42,047 nucleotides of DNA from Cryomorphaceae bacterium (GTDB taxonomy: Bacteria; Bacteroidota; Bacteroidia; Flavobacteriales_D; Cryomorphaceae): the NCBI GenBank assembly GCA_003565555.1, contig PXBH01000090.1:1-42047 (forward strand). Direction: 5' to 3'. A program made the position numbers and the translations under genes. Under the pieces are notes generated by a model, which had not been told where the DNA came from, did no database searches, and worked only from the letters and a program-made list of their open reading frames with translations. Shown in pieces: positions 36,001 to 42,047 of this stretch (its first letter is position 1; each line of letters starts with the position of its first letter).

Positions 36001-37351
36001 CATTCTCGGTCAGTTTTCTGGCATTCGAGAGGCGCTCGAAATCGCGTCCGTTCACAAGATCGTAAGCGGCGAGACCTTGAGATGACTGAGAAAAACCCCT
36101 CACTGCGGGGTCATTGTTCATAATAGAATACAGTTGGTTCTGCGCATTGGCGGGAAACCTGTTCAGCGGATTGTCTCCCACTTCCAGCGGCAGGGCCTCA
36201 TTTTGATACAGGATGTCTTCACCGAGATCGGTAAATCCGATAATGTTTCGGGTATCTTCGACATTGGCTGTTTGGTTCACCACCCACACCTCGATTCGGG
36301 TGATTTGCACCCCGGAATTCACCACGGGAAGGCTTCGCATGGCGCGGTCATATTCGGCGCGGAAATAACCGCTGAGGAAGAAGTGGCGGTTGAATTCGTA
36401 ATTGTCGGCGGTTATTTCGAATTCCTGCATTTGGGCTCCGCCCTGAATGTTGATTTGCTTTTTTTGGCCGCGCTCTTGCGAGAAGATTGTGGTGGCCGTC
36501 AGCTTCCCGAAGCGCAATTCGGTCTTCACACCGAAGAGGCTCTGGCTGCCCGAAATCAGCGAGTTGTTCAGGGGCATGCTCACGTTTCCCGCTTCGATCT
36601 TTTGGATGATTTCATCCTCGTATCCCTCGTACTCGATCTTGGTTTGGTTTTCAAAATCGAAGGTGGCCTCCGTGTTGTAGTTGGTACTGAGCTGCATCTT
36701 CTCCCCGATCTGCCCCACGACATTGAGCTGGATACGCTGATCGAAGTTAAAGGTGGTAATGCGGCGCTGATTAACGGGAATTTGCGGGTTCTCGTTGTAG
36801 TTGGTATTGGCCCCGAAGATGAGTTCGGCAGTACCCTGGGGCTTGATTTCCACCTTATTTCCCCCGAATATGCGGTCGAATCCCTTGCTCTTGATTTCCA
36901 GACTCGGGGCAAAGGGATCCATACCGCTTTCGTTATCGCCCGACATCTCATCAAAAGCGCGGATTTCCTTCCAATAGTCCTTCTCGGTGTTTTTCTTGAT
37001 GTAATCCATGTACTCGTCAAAGGTCATGACGGTGGGGCTGCGGTAGTCGATTTGGTCGCCGATGCGCTTGTAGAAGTAGTACTCTCCCGTCTCCGTGTCA
37101 TACTCGATGACGTTGTTCATATTGCTCGGATCGGTGAGGGAAATGCGGTTTTCACCGCCGTAGGGGTTGATTTGATCTTGGAAGGGGAAGGGAAGGTCTG
37201 TTTCGGGAGAATCGACCGGGAGGATAAGCACTTCGGGCAGGTTGACAACAGAATCGTCTAAGTGAGGCCTGCCGGCACTACCCGTCCAAACCCACAACAA
37301 AAGCGTGGCCGCTATGGCTATTTGCCAAATATTTCGAAACCGTAAACCCAA
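30086..37351 (-). CDS. sprA: SprA, outer-membrane translocon of the type IX secretion system
   Basis: A 2421-residue protein, close to the roughly 2400 residues of Flavobacterium johnsoniae SprA, which forms a very large single-chain beta-barrel through which type IX substrates cross the outer membrane. The start is a TTG (37349-37351) giving a signal sequence [20 protein letters not shown]; no in-frame ATG is available nearby. The N-terminal family region (about residues 150-330) is easily recognised ([60 protein letters not shown]). The body shows alternating aromatic strands to the C-terminal [11 protein letters not shown] low-complexity segment near residues 1915-1955 ([20 protein letters not shown] and acidic residues after) is probably a surface or periplasmic loop. 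Two likely substrates are encoded at 38865-39539 and 39987-41693. It starts 25 nt after ruvA. Confidence 0.97.
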   Translation of the reverse strand: MGLRFRNIWQIAIAATLLLWVWTGSAGRPHLDDSVVNLPEVLILPVDSPETDLPFPFQDQINPYGGENRISLTDPSNMNNVIEYDTETGEYYFYKRIGDQIDYRSPTVMTFDEYMDYIKKNTEKDYWKEIRAFDEMSGDNESGMDPFAPSLEIKSKGFDRIFGGNKVEIKPQGTAELIFGANTNYNENPQIPVNQRRITTFNFDQRIQLNVVGQIGEKMQLSTNYNTEATFDFENQTKIEYEGYEDEIIQKIEAGNVSMPLNNSLISGSQSLFGVKTELRFGKLTATTIFSQERGQKKQINIQGGAQMQEFEITADNYEFNRHFFLSGYFRAEYDRAMRSLPVVNSGVQITRIEVWVVNQTANVEDTRNIIGFTDLGEDILYQNEALPLEVGDNPLNRFPANAQNQLYSIMNNDPAVRGFSQSSQGLAAYDLVNGRDFERLSNARKLTENEFTFNERLGFISLNQSLNNDEVLGVAYQYTLGGATYQVGDLSNDGITAPNALFLKLLKGTVLDVTNPIWDLMMKNVYSLGAFQINNQDFILDVWYNDPGKGIDLPIIPDPETQNTPLIRLFELDRIDQNGNPQPDGRFDFVDNAATKGGTIEAQNGRIYFPVIEPFGSHLQEKLTDAGMSDARIANIAYPQLYDSTKIVAQQNFLYLNRFKIKGSYKSASSDEIALNTLNIPQGAVQVTAGGVALVENQDFTVDYNMGRVKILNTGLLESQTPIQISVESNNLFSIQTRRLMGARFDYRFDENFNIGATIMNLNERPLTQKVNIGDEPMNNTLWGFDVNYQRESRAITDAINALPFINTAEESRIDAGFEFAQLLPGHNKVVGQTGSAYIDDFEGTISLIDLRNFASWALASIPQGQPEIFPESSLTNDLRLGYRRGKFAWYIIDPLFFRNDNITPDNLNNRRHYQREVTENEVFPDRELPAGTPANIATLDMAFYPGERGPYNYDAEPTQFSDGIDPQTGRLNNPESRWGGVMRPINTTDFEQTNVEFIQFWIMDPYNNDNREFVGTAGNPRGRLLVHLGNVSEDVLRDGQMSFENGLPLDPDNPNGLFTEETAWGRIPTTQSIVNAFDNTTNSNLEQDVGYDGWNDAGEREFFSDFLDRMAALPGVSPQVLEAANADPSTDNFRFFRSQFYDQQNADVLERYKQFNGFEGNSITTQDSPEPFPTQATTLPTTEDLNQDLTLAEAESYYEYAIDLPDPQLVPDAWQVGSNYITDVVTGISPDGRNVDWYQFKIPVRSGRSINNIQDLRSVRFLRMTTIGFETPVVLRFARLELIRGEWRRYLQSLREGEFTPGAPGTTEFDLLAVNIEENSQRVPLNYVTPPGILREIDAGTANLRSLNEQSLVLLVRNLEDGDARAAFRSVDIDMRMYGNLEMFIHGESIDLDRLIEFGDMTVFVRLGTDFEQNFYEYEIPVLPTPLNASSTPQNIWPEANNMKIEFTKLQEAKSARNASGFPEASLYTVMDGDRRIRIRGNPVLSSVRTIMIGVRNPAATENIWAEDDGLRQSAEIWVNELRLTDFNNEGGWAAVARVNAQLADLGTLSLSGNISTPNFGSLESRVAERPLETSYGYDAQSNLELGKFLPEESGVRVPLFISQAEQVVLPKFDPLAPDLELSQVAEDLSADDRRELRQRSQTYTRRRSVNLTNLRKERTNPDKQPRIYDIENWNATVAYSERTYYDFNTEFDNQRQFRLGLGYNFTLKPNNIKPFAQSKFLRKSDYFKLIKDFNFNLIPKNISFRSDILRTYNEQQFTNNVDLFDFEQPVLYTKVFNWNRVYDVQYDMTQSLRFTYSATNLSFIREPFGRIDREDREFFNAYRDTVWQSIMSFGDNVDFRQTVTGNYKVPIDKIPILDFLSLDFRYTGNYNWQRAPFSQDTLGNVIQNSRNISVNGQANMLTLYNKWKFFKDVNQKFQKQGRGGGRGGGRQPARQEQKKEEEEDGKKEKDPNAPNALDYLAKMVMSLKNVSLIYSQNEGTLLPGYNRTSNIIGMDPGFNAPGIGFVLGHQFENFNRQAALRGWMVENEFINSQYLETYTEDFNLRVNLEPLPNLRVEVSAQQSRSFNDGSFFRYNNNLQQYLEESAFQTGSFTTTMITWRTMMDESVNNISPTFERFTELRSEISNRLAVETGLSEPGSGFVTEDGVAYADGFGPSAQDVVIPAFLAAYTGQSVEEVRLNVNDFTILDAIRNPNWTINYDGLSKIPALKKYFRNVTIAHAYRSTYSVNNFTTNLAAGLDFEGRPLRDNSEERNFIPTTQIQAITISEQLSPLIRIDMTWQNSLITNFEISRNRTLAFSTANFQLTENNSNEYVIGAGYRFPNVEVKIGGKKRKSDLNVRADLSIRDTEMIARRMDEGTNQITSGQNLISIKTSVDYVLSDRLNIRFFYDHQINEPKVSISFPTSNINTGISLRFTLTQ

Positions 37352-37376
37352 ATCAAATTTGCGCCAGAGCCGCGTC

Positions 37377-37964
37377 TCAAGCCAACCTCTTAAGACTCAA
37401 CTTTATTAAATCCTCAATTTTAAGTGATTCGCCGTTCTCATCAAGGATTTTGTCGACGATTTTCTGCGTTTTGCGCTGATCAAAACCCAGATTGTGCAGT
37501 GCTCTTAACGCTTCAGACCGGACGGTATTGCTCGAATCGTTAACAAAATCTAAATTTTCTCCGCCGAGCCCTATTTTGTCTTTGAGGTCCACGATGATAC
37601 GTTGGGCAGATTTTGCCCCGATTCCCTTAATTTTTTGGAGGCTTCCCACATCTCCGGTCGCGATGGCCGATTGAAGCCTTGCGGGCGCGAGGGTACTGAG
37701 CGCAGCCATTGCAGAGGCAGGCCCGATACCCGATACCGAGATCAGTGCGCGAAACATCTTCCGCTCTGCCTCTGCCGAAAACCCGTAGAGCAAGTGCGCA
37801 TCTTCGCGAACAACGGTGTGGGTGAGTATCTTGACCTGCTTTTTTCCCGCGAGGGCTTCAAAGGTGGTCAGGCTTACCGCCATGATGTAGCCGGTGCCGT
37901 TGGTTTCTACAACGATATGGGTAGGTGTGCGCTCTGTAAGCTCCCCCCTGATGTATTCGATCAT
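37377..37964 (-). CDS. ruvA: Holliday junction branch migration protein RuvA
   Basis: A 195-residue DNA-binding subunit of the RuvAB branch-migration motor used in recombination repair. Domain I (OB fold, residues 1-62: MIEYIRGELTERTPTHIVVE) is followed by domain II with two helix-hairpin-helix motifs (LISVSGIGPASAMAAL and LQKIKGIGAKSAQRIIVDL). Domain III (from about 145: SEALRALHNLGFDQRKTQKI) contacts RuvB. It is the first gene of the ruvA-sprA-gcvH-vanZ unit. Upstream, on the minus strand, TACTTTTA at 38063-38070 is one base off the -7 consensus and could be its promoter. Confidence 0.97.
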   Translation of the reverse strand: MIEYIRGELTERTPTHIVVETNGTGYIMAVSLTTFEALAGKKQVKILTHTVVREDAHLLYGFSAEAERKMFRALISVSGIGPASAMAALSTLAPARLQSAIATGDVGSLQKIKGIGAKSAQRIIVDLKDKIGLGGENLDFVNDSSNTVRSEALRALHNLGFDQRKTQKIVDKILDENGESLKIEDLIKLSLKRLA

Positions 37965-38076
37965 GTTTGGATAAGCATCTCTCCGAAGCGGAAATACAAA
38001 GGATGATCAGAGACTTCAATTCTGATGCCCCTTGAACCCTGCCGCCGCGGCGTTTCGGGCGGTAAAAGTAAAAATC

Positions 38077-38084
38077 TACCTTTG
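38077..38084 (+). promoter_or_regulatory. Bacteroidota -7 promoter element for the sirtuin gene
   Basis: TACCTTTG is an exact TAnnTTTG match 36 nt before the ATG at 38121. It lies within 20 nt of the possible divergent ruvA promoter element (38063-38070), so the two promoters may interfere. Confidence 0.62.
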
Positions 38085-38120
38085 GAAACTGTGAAAAGAT
38101 GTAAACAAGTTTGAACACTT

Positions 38121-38813
38121 ATGAAGGTAGTGGTATTCAGCGGGGCCGGCATCAGTGCCGAGAGCGGAATCAAGACCTTTCGCGACAGCGGGGGCCTGTG
38201 GGAAAATTACAGCATAGAGGAGGTAGCTACGCCGGAGGCATTTGCGACTAATCCTGAACTGGTGCTGGAGTTTTACAATATGCGGGTGCGCGATTTACAG
38301 AAAGCAAAACCCAATGCCGCGCACCTCGCCATCGCAAAGCTGGAAGAGAAATACGCGGTGGATGTGATCACCCAAAACGTGGACGACCTGCACGAGCGTG
38401 CCGGCTCCGCCAATGTACTTCACCTGCACGGGGAGCTGACCAAATGTCGCAGCGTATCAGATGAGCACACCCTCTACCCCATGCCCGAAACGGGGCTGAA
38501 GCTCGGTGATCTCTGCCCGCAAGGGGCACAACTCCGACCGCACGTGGTGTGGTTCGGTGAGATGGTGCCCGCCATGGACGAGGCGCTTCGCGTGGTGAGA
38601 GGTGCGGATATACTCATCATTGTAGGCACCTCTCTTCAGGTATACCCTGCGGCAGGCCTGGCCTTCGAGGCACCTGAAAGTGCTGAAATATTCTTGGTAG
38701 ATCCGGGAGAAATTCCGGAATACATGAAGCAGAAAGTCATTCACTATAAAGCGAACGCTGCCACGGGAATCCCTCGCTTGGCAAAGGAAAGGCTGGGCCT
38801 CGACACGGATTGA
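38121..38813 (+). CDS. cobB: NAD-dependent protein deacylase (sirtuin, CobB/SIRT5-like)
   Basis: A 230-residue sirtuin that removes acyl groups from lysines using NAD. The motifs GAGISAESGIKTFRD (residues 8-22), TQNVDDLHERAG (84-95), the catalytic His103 in LHLHGEL, and GTSLQVYPAAGLA are all present. Tyr52 and Arg55 (EFYNMRVRDL) match the Tyr-x-x-Arg pair that binds succinyl or malonyl groups in class III sirtuins such as E. coli CobB and SIRT5, so desuccinylase/demalonylase activity is likely. The zinc module is reduced: only Cys109 and Cys132 remain of the four cysteines in canonical sirtuins. It is a single gene divergent from ruvA, convergent with the next gene. Confidence 0.94.
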   Translation: MKVVVFSGAGISAESGIKTFRDSGGLWENYSIEEVATPEAFATNPELVLEFYNMRVRDLQKAKPNAAHLAIAKLEEKYAVDVITQNVDDLHERAGSANVLHLHGELTKCRSVSDEHTLYPMPETGLKLGDLCPQGAQLRPHVVWFGEMVPAMDEALRVVRGADILIIVGTSLQVYPAAGLAFEAPESAEIFLVDPGEIPEYMKQKVIHYKANAATGIPRLAKERLGLDTD

Positions 38814-38824
38814 ACAAGGCTGAA

Positions 38825-38847
38825 GGCATCATCAGGTCGCTGATGCC
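38825..38847. terminator. hairpin between convergent genes, weak terminator candidate
   Basis: A perfect 7-bp stem GGCATCA (38825-38831) / TGATGCC (38841-38847) with a 9-nt loop lies between the sirtuin and the convergent secreted protein gene. There is no T run on either side, so it may be only a transcript-end stabiliser. Confidence 0.3.
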
Positions 38848-38864
38848 GTGCGAAGGAATTACAT

Positions 38865-39539
38865 TTATTGCTTTACAACCACACTCGAGGAGCGCAATTC
38901 ACCTTCGCGGTCCAGCAGACGCACCACGTAAGCGGCCCGGGGAAGCTCGGCAATATCGATCAACTCGCTTCCGTTCAGCATCACCCGTTTGAGCAGACGG
39001 CCGTCAGTGCCGAAGATTTCGGCGGTGTGGATTTCGTGTCCGGCCTCAATGCGAAGCTGATCAACGGTGGGATTGGGATAAACCCTGATGTTCTGTCGGT
39101 ACTGCTCCTGCACCGAAAGGGTGGTATTAAAAAGAAAAAAAACGTCTGTGGTGTCCGTCGGATTGGCCGCATCCACCATTTTCACCTCCACAATGGCCTC
39201 TCCGGGAGTACCGTCAGGGTAGATGTGAACATCGATATTGCCCGCAGCGCCTCCTTCAAGTTGGAAAGCCTGAGAATCTACCCAGGGAAAATAGCATTGT
39301 ACGATGTCGCAAACAGCCGTCTCCCAACCTTCAGGCAAGACATGAATCGTGCGGTACCAAGACACGTCAATGGGTCCGTCACTATCATTGGTAATGGTGC
39401 TGTTTGCGACCACATCCACCTCATCAAAAGAAAAATCGTTGTTGGAAGCCGGATTCGGGCTTACGGTAAATTGAGCATTCAAATCGGAGGCTATGCACAT
39501 TGCGCATGCGGCAACCGAAAAAAGGATAATTTTCTTCAT
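38865..39539 (-). CDS. secreted protein with type IX secretion (type A) sorting domain
   Basis: A 224-residue predicted extracellular or surface protein. The ATG at 39539 begins a signal peptide (MKKIILFSVAACAMCIASDL, NAQ cleavage); an earlier ATG at 39608 lies upstream of the signal and overlaps the -7 element. Residues 25-140 form one beta-sandwich-like domain (TVSPNPASNNDFSFDEVDVV to VEVKMVDAANPTDTTDVFFL) with two Cys in VCDIVQCYFPW that may form a disulphide. The last 75 residues are a type A sorting domain: IRVYPNPTVDQLRIEAGHE, then the LLKRVMLNGSELIDIAELP region and the short C-terminal strand SSSVVVKQ. Such domains direct export by SprA and are removed on arrival. The role of the passenger domain is unknown. 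Confidence 0.88.
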   Translation of the reverse strand: MKKIILFSVAACAMCIASDLNAQFTVSPNPASNNDFSFDEVDVVANSTITNDSDGPIDVSWYRTIHVLPEGWETAVCDIVQCYFPWVDSQAFQLEGGAAGNIDVHIYPDGTPGEAIVEVKMVDAANPTDTTDVFFLFNTTLSVQEQYRQNIRVYPNPTVDQLRIEAGHEIHTAEIFGTDGRLLKRVMLNGSELIDIAELPRAAYVVRLLDREGELRSSSVVVKQ

Positions 39540-39986
39540 TGGGATTTCTTTTGATTCAAGCGAAGCCCGGATGTTCGTCAAATTCCGGGTCTTGTCCTTC
39601 ACAGACAAATGTAGGAAACTAAATGCTGCACCGCGCTTCTACCCTTGAACATAATAAAAGGTAGGAATACAAGCATTACAAGCCTTTCGCAAAACTGACA
39701 ATCACAGCAGCCCGAGCAATGATCAACCCCTGAAAAATTCAATGAACTTGAAATCATCACTATGCCACCCGGAAAATCGCGTTGATCAGCACAGAAACCT
39801 GAAATTGAATACTTGCCGAGGCCTGAAATAAAGCCCCGAAAAAACTTAGAAATCCAAGTAAAACCGAGGATGATTCAAAATAAATCGAATTTCGGCTTGG
39901 TGTGATTAACAAAAATCAACACTTTTACACTCCGCTTTAATAGTGACGCGGAGCATCAATCTTATTTCCACCAATTGAACCTTACG
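39540..39986. other. intergenic region between divergent type IX substrate genes
   Basis: These 447 bases hold no gene that I can support; both strands have short frames only, and the composition is richer in A+T than its surroundings. It carries the promoter element at 39606-39613 for the minus-strand gene and, close to the plus-strand gene, an inverted repeat CTCCGC (39930-39935) / GCGGAG (39948-39953) that could be a 5' leader hairpin or a protein-binding site. No exact TAnnTTTG element is seen for the plus-strand gene. Confidence 0.6.
39606..39613 (-). promoter_or_regulatory. Bacteroidota -7 promoter element for the secreted protein gene
   Basis: The minus strand reads TACATTTG, an exact TAnnTTTG match, 66 nt before the ATG at 39539. 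This supports the shorter start over the in-frame ATG at 39608, which overlaps the element. Confidence 0.6.
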
Positions 39987-41693
39987 ATGAAAAAAATCTA
40001 TCTTCTCGGTTTGGCCGCTATTCTTACTTCGGCCATCGCTTACGGCCAGTCTCAGCGCCTCGTGCTTCTCGAGCACTTCACGGGCGCCTCATGTCCGCCG
40101 TGTGCTACCTTCAATCCTGCCGTGAATACGCTGCTGGATGCCAATCCCGATAAAATTATCGGATTGAAATACCAGCTGGCACCTCCGGGTTTTGATCCGA
40201 TGTATAACCACAACCCCCAGCACGCCGGAGCGCGCGCCGGATATTACCAGGTAACGGGCATCCCAAACTCCGTGCTCGACGGCAACTTTTACAATGACCA
40301 CCCCAACGGCTGGGGAATTGCCGAGGTAAATGCCCGATACGCGGTGCCTTCGCCCTTCGAAATAGAGATCAGCTACGAAATTTCCCCTACGGAAATCACT
40401 GCCGAAGTAACTGTCACTGCTTCACAAGATTTCAATGACAACGACCTCAGACTCCATACGGTAATCATCGAGGAGGACATCACCTTCAGCGAGCCTCCCG
40501 GAAGCAACGGGGAAGATGTTTTTAAAAATGTGATGAAGCAAATGCTGCCCAATCAGAACGGAACCACGCTGCCTACGGAGTGGACAGCAGGGCAGAGCGA
40601 AAGCTATACCCTGTCTTGGGAGCACCAGAACATCTACACCTACACAGAGCTGGCGGTGATTGCTTTCGTGCAGAACAACACCACACGTGAAATACACCAA
40701 GCGGCACTGGAAAACGAATACACCGTAGCCTCTCAATACAGCCTGGCCGCGCAAACCATCGAGCTCTCAGGACAGCCGACCGCCACTTGCGAAGGCAACG
40801 AGATGACATTCACCCCCGAAGTGAAGCTCTTGTACCTCGGCTCTGATGAACTTACAGAGGCGGATGTCGAGTTCACAATTAACGGACAGTCGTACAGCGC
40901 GTCTTGGACCGGTACAGCCACTACACTGGAGCAAATCGAACCCGATTTTTCACCCATTACAGTAGTAAACCAAGGTATGAATGCCATCACCGTCGAAGCC
41001 ACAGGGCTGAACGGTTCGCCCAATGAACTCGAGGGTTCTTTCGAAGCCGCTTGGGACCTGTCTTCGGCTACAACCGTAAACGTAGTTACCGTTACCATCG
41101 GGCTGGACAACTGGCCGGAGGAAACCGAATGGGACATCACAAATCCCGACGGCGCCGTAGTTGCTTCGGGCGGTCCGTATTCCGGTCAGCCTTACGCCAC
41201 CATCACAGTGGACGTATCCTTGGATGATTTGGGCTGTCACTTTTTCAATCTTTACGATGATTTCGGTGACGGATTGAATGCTTCTCAATGGGGAGCGCTC
41301 GATGACGGCTTTGCCGAAATCACCGACGCACAAGGAAATGTAATTCTGAGCTACGACGGTTCCACCGAATTCAGCGAGCTTAACGCCCCGTTTGAGGTGA
41401 GTGAAATCCTCAGCGTTCAAGAGCAAAACCCCTATTTAAACGGTGTATCTCTGTTTCCGAACCCGACTTCCGGAATCCTGAATCTGGAATTCAACCTCAC
41501 CCAAATGCAAAATACTTCTGTACACATTTTTGATGTAACGGGAAAACAAGTGCTTGCAGAAGGCTTAGGCACCTTGGGAGAAGGACAATACCTGCGCAGC
41601 ATTGACCTTTCGGCGCTGTCGCCCGGACTCTACATTATAAATGTGACCACCGGCGATGCTGCACAAGCCTTTAAAGTGACCGTAACCGACTAA
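39987..41693 (+). CDS. Omp28-related protein with type IX sorting domain
   Basis: A 568-residue exported protein. The ATG at 39987 starts the signal peptide MKKIYLLGLAAILTSAIAYG. Residues 24-245 match the Omp28 family: VLLEHFTGASCPPCATFNPA carries a thioredoxin-like CPPC pair (Cys36, Cys39), and GARAGYYQVTGIPNSVLDGN includes the cis-Pro region. Next comes a middle beta-sandwich (255-365), then a domain with LDNWPEETEWDI and NLYDDFGDGLN (about 375-470). The C-terminal sorting domain has LFPNPTSGILNLEFNLTQMQ, then LSPGLYIINVTTG. Omp28 proteins are surface adhesins or lipoproteins of Bacteroidota; the CPPC motif suggests a redox or disulphide role (inference). It should be exported through SprA. 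A terminator-like hairpin and a TlpA-like gene follow. Confidence 0.92.
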   Translation: MKKIYLLGLAAILTSAIAYGQSQRLVLLEHFTGASCPPCATFNPAVNTLLDANPDKIIGLKYQLAPPGFDPMYNHNPQHAGARAGYYQVTGIPNSVLDGNFYNDHPNGWGIAEVNARYAVPSPFEIEISYEISPTEITAEVTVTASQDFNDNDLRLHTVIIEEDITFSEPPGSNGEDVFKNVMKQMLPNQNGTTLPTEWTAGQSESYTLSWEHQNIYTYTELAVIAFVQNNTTREIHQAALENEYTVASQYSLAAQTIELSGQPTATCEGNEMTFTPEVKLLYLGSDELTEADVEFTINGQSYSASWTGTATTLEQIEPDFSPITVVNQGMNAITVEATGLNGSPNELEGSFEAAWDLSSATTVNVVTVTIGLDNWPEETEWDITNPDGAVVASGGPYSGQPYATITVDVSLDDLGCHFFNLYDDFGDGLNASQWGALDDGFAEITDAQGNVILSYDGSTEFSELNAPFEVSEILSVQEQNPYLNGVSLFPNPTSGILNLEFNLTQMQNTSVHIFDVTGKQVLAEGLGTLGEGQYLRSIDLSALSPGLYIINVTTGDAAQAFKVTVTD

Positions 41694-41734
41694 GCGCCGC
41701 AAGGAGTTTTTTTGGCACAATTTTGACAATCAGA

Positions 41735-41778
41735 ATCAGGCTGCGACAGCGATACAGCTGTAGCGGCCTGATTTTTTT
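41735..41778 (+). terminator. strong terminator-like hairpin just before the TlpA-like gene
   Basis: The arms 41735-41750 and 41757-41772 pair over 16 positions with one G-T wobble and one mismatch, followed by seven T (41772-41778). It can end the Omp28-like transcript. The next ATG is only 15 nt further on, so it may also act as an attenuator for that gene. Confidence 0.85.
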
Positions 41779-41793
41779 GCTTACAATAAAACA

Positions 41794-42047
41794 ATGATTA
41801 TGCGCTACATCCTGCTACTCGCCTCAATACTGGTCTTGAACGCGGGCCTTCACGCCCAAGACGGCCGAAAAATCCCCTCTACCGTGGTCAAAGGGCTCGA
41901 CGGCCGGTCCTTTAATACCGGCGATTTTCAGAATGAAGGCAACCCGATGATTATCAGCTTTTGGGCCACTTGGTGCGCACCGTGTAAGCGGGAGCTGAAC
42001 AGCATTGCCGATCTCTACGACGATTGGCAAGACGAAACCGGGGTGAA
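41794..42047 (+). CDS. TlpA-like thioredoxin-fold protein (3' end missing)
   Basis: An open frame that runs off the window end after 84 codons. It starts at ATG 41794 (alternative 41800) with a signal peptide MIMRYILLLASILVLNAGLH, cleaved near AQ. The mature part begins a TlpA/ResA-type thioredoxin domain: GLDGRSFNTGDF, the beta strand NPMIISFWATW, the active site WCAPCKRELNSIADLYDDW with a CAPC pair. Such proteins are periplasmic thiol-disulphide oxidoreductases. Placed after an Omp28-like protein that itself has CPPC, it may form a redox pair (inference). The rest of the gene is needed to tell TlpA, ResA or a multidomain form apart. Confidence 0.85.
   Translation, partial: MIMRYILLLASILVLNAGLHAQDGRKIPSTVVKGLDGRSFNTGDFQNEGNPMIISFWATWCAPCKRELNSIADLYDDWQDETGV

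Noticed and set aside
36134-37261. A 375-residue open frame on the plus strand
   Set aside because: Antisense to the conserved N-terminal part of sprA; its sequence shows no family features.

Overview
This window looks like ordinary chromosome from a member of the phylum Bacteroidota, most likely a marine Flavobacteriales/Cryomorphaceae-type bacterium. The evidence is a full-length SprA (type IX secretion and gliding translocon), two proteins with C-terminal type IX sorting domains, an S46 dipeptidyl-peptidase, a RemB/Wzi-like barrel pair, a MetH split into two genes, a Bacteroidota-type TonB, and six exact copies of the phylum's -7 promoter element TAnnTTTG placed just upstream of genes. I see no rRNA, tRNA, CRISPR array, insertion sequence or prophage. 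The assignment to a family is inference from gene content only.

Layout. 1-2492 (+): the 3' part of an M20 metallopeptidase, a small LEA-domain lipoprotein and a secreted YD-repeat-like protein. 2566-3042 (-): a secreted fasciclin-domain protein. 3314-5509 (+): an S46 peptidase of the DPP7-like type. 5605-9074 (-): tolC-type channel, membrane-fusion adaptor and tsaB, without the ABC permease that often completes such a set. 9167-10423 (-): an OmpA-family envelope protein. 10549-18719 (-): one long unit running from a promoter before cyoE through two cytochrome oxidase subunits III, subunit IV, Sco1, DUF420, a small CxxC membrane protein and the two halves of MetH. Oxidase subunits I and II are not in the window.

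18795-25048 (-): an envelope-polysaccharide unit, gmd, fcl, a RemB-like barrel, a WecA/TagO-type sugar-phosphate transferase and a second RemB/Wzi-like barrel, with its own promoter. 25116-28372 (-): deoC followed with 1-nt spacers by a complete aldehyde dehydrogenase and a shortened one lacking the catalytic cysteine, resembling a split two-domain ALDH16. 28496-37964 (-): ruvA, sprA, gcvH, vanZ-like and, slightly apart, tonB. 38121-38813 (+): a class III-type sirtuin, divergent from ruvA. 38865-39539 (-) and 39987-41693 (+): two type IX secretion substrates; the second is Omp28-like with a CPPC motif and is followed by a TlpA-like thioredoxin-fold gene cut off by the window end.

Functionally the window joins envelope biogenesis (SprA, TonB, OmpA, RemB-like barrels, GDP-fucose synthesis), respiration assembly (heme O synthase, Sco1, DUF420, oxidase subunits), methionine/B12 metabolism, deoxyribose catabolism and secreted peptide breakdown. 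Nothing here is a clear unknown defence or mobile system. The items most worth a second look are the deoC-ALDH-pseudo-ALDH trio, the paralogous RemB/Wzi-like barrels around a PNPT enzyme, the small CxxC protein in the oxidase-assembly cluster, the divergent OmpA domain and the sirtuin with a reduced zinc site.
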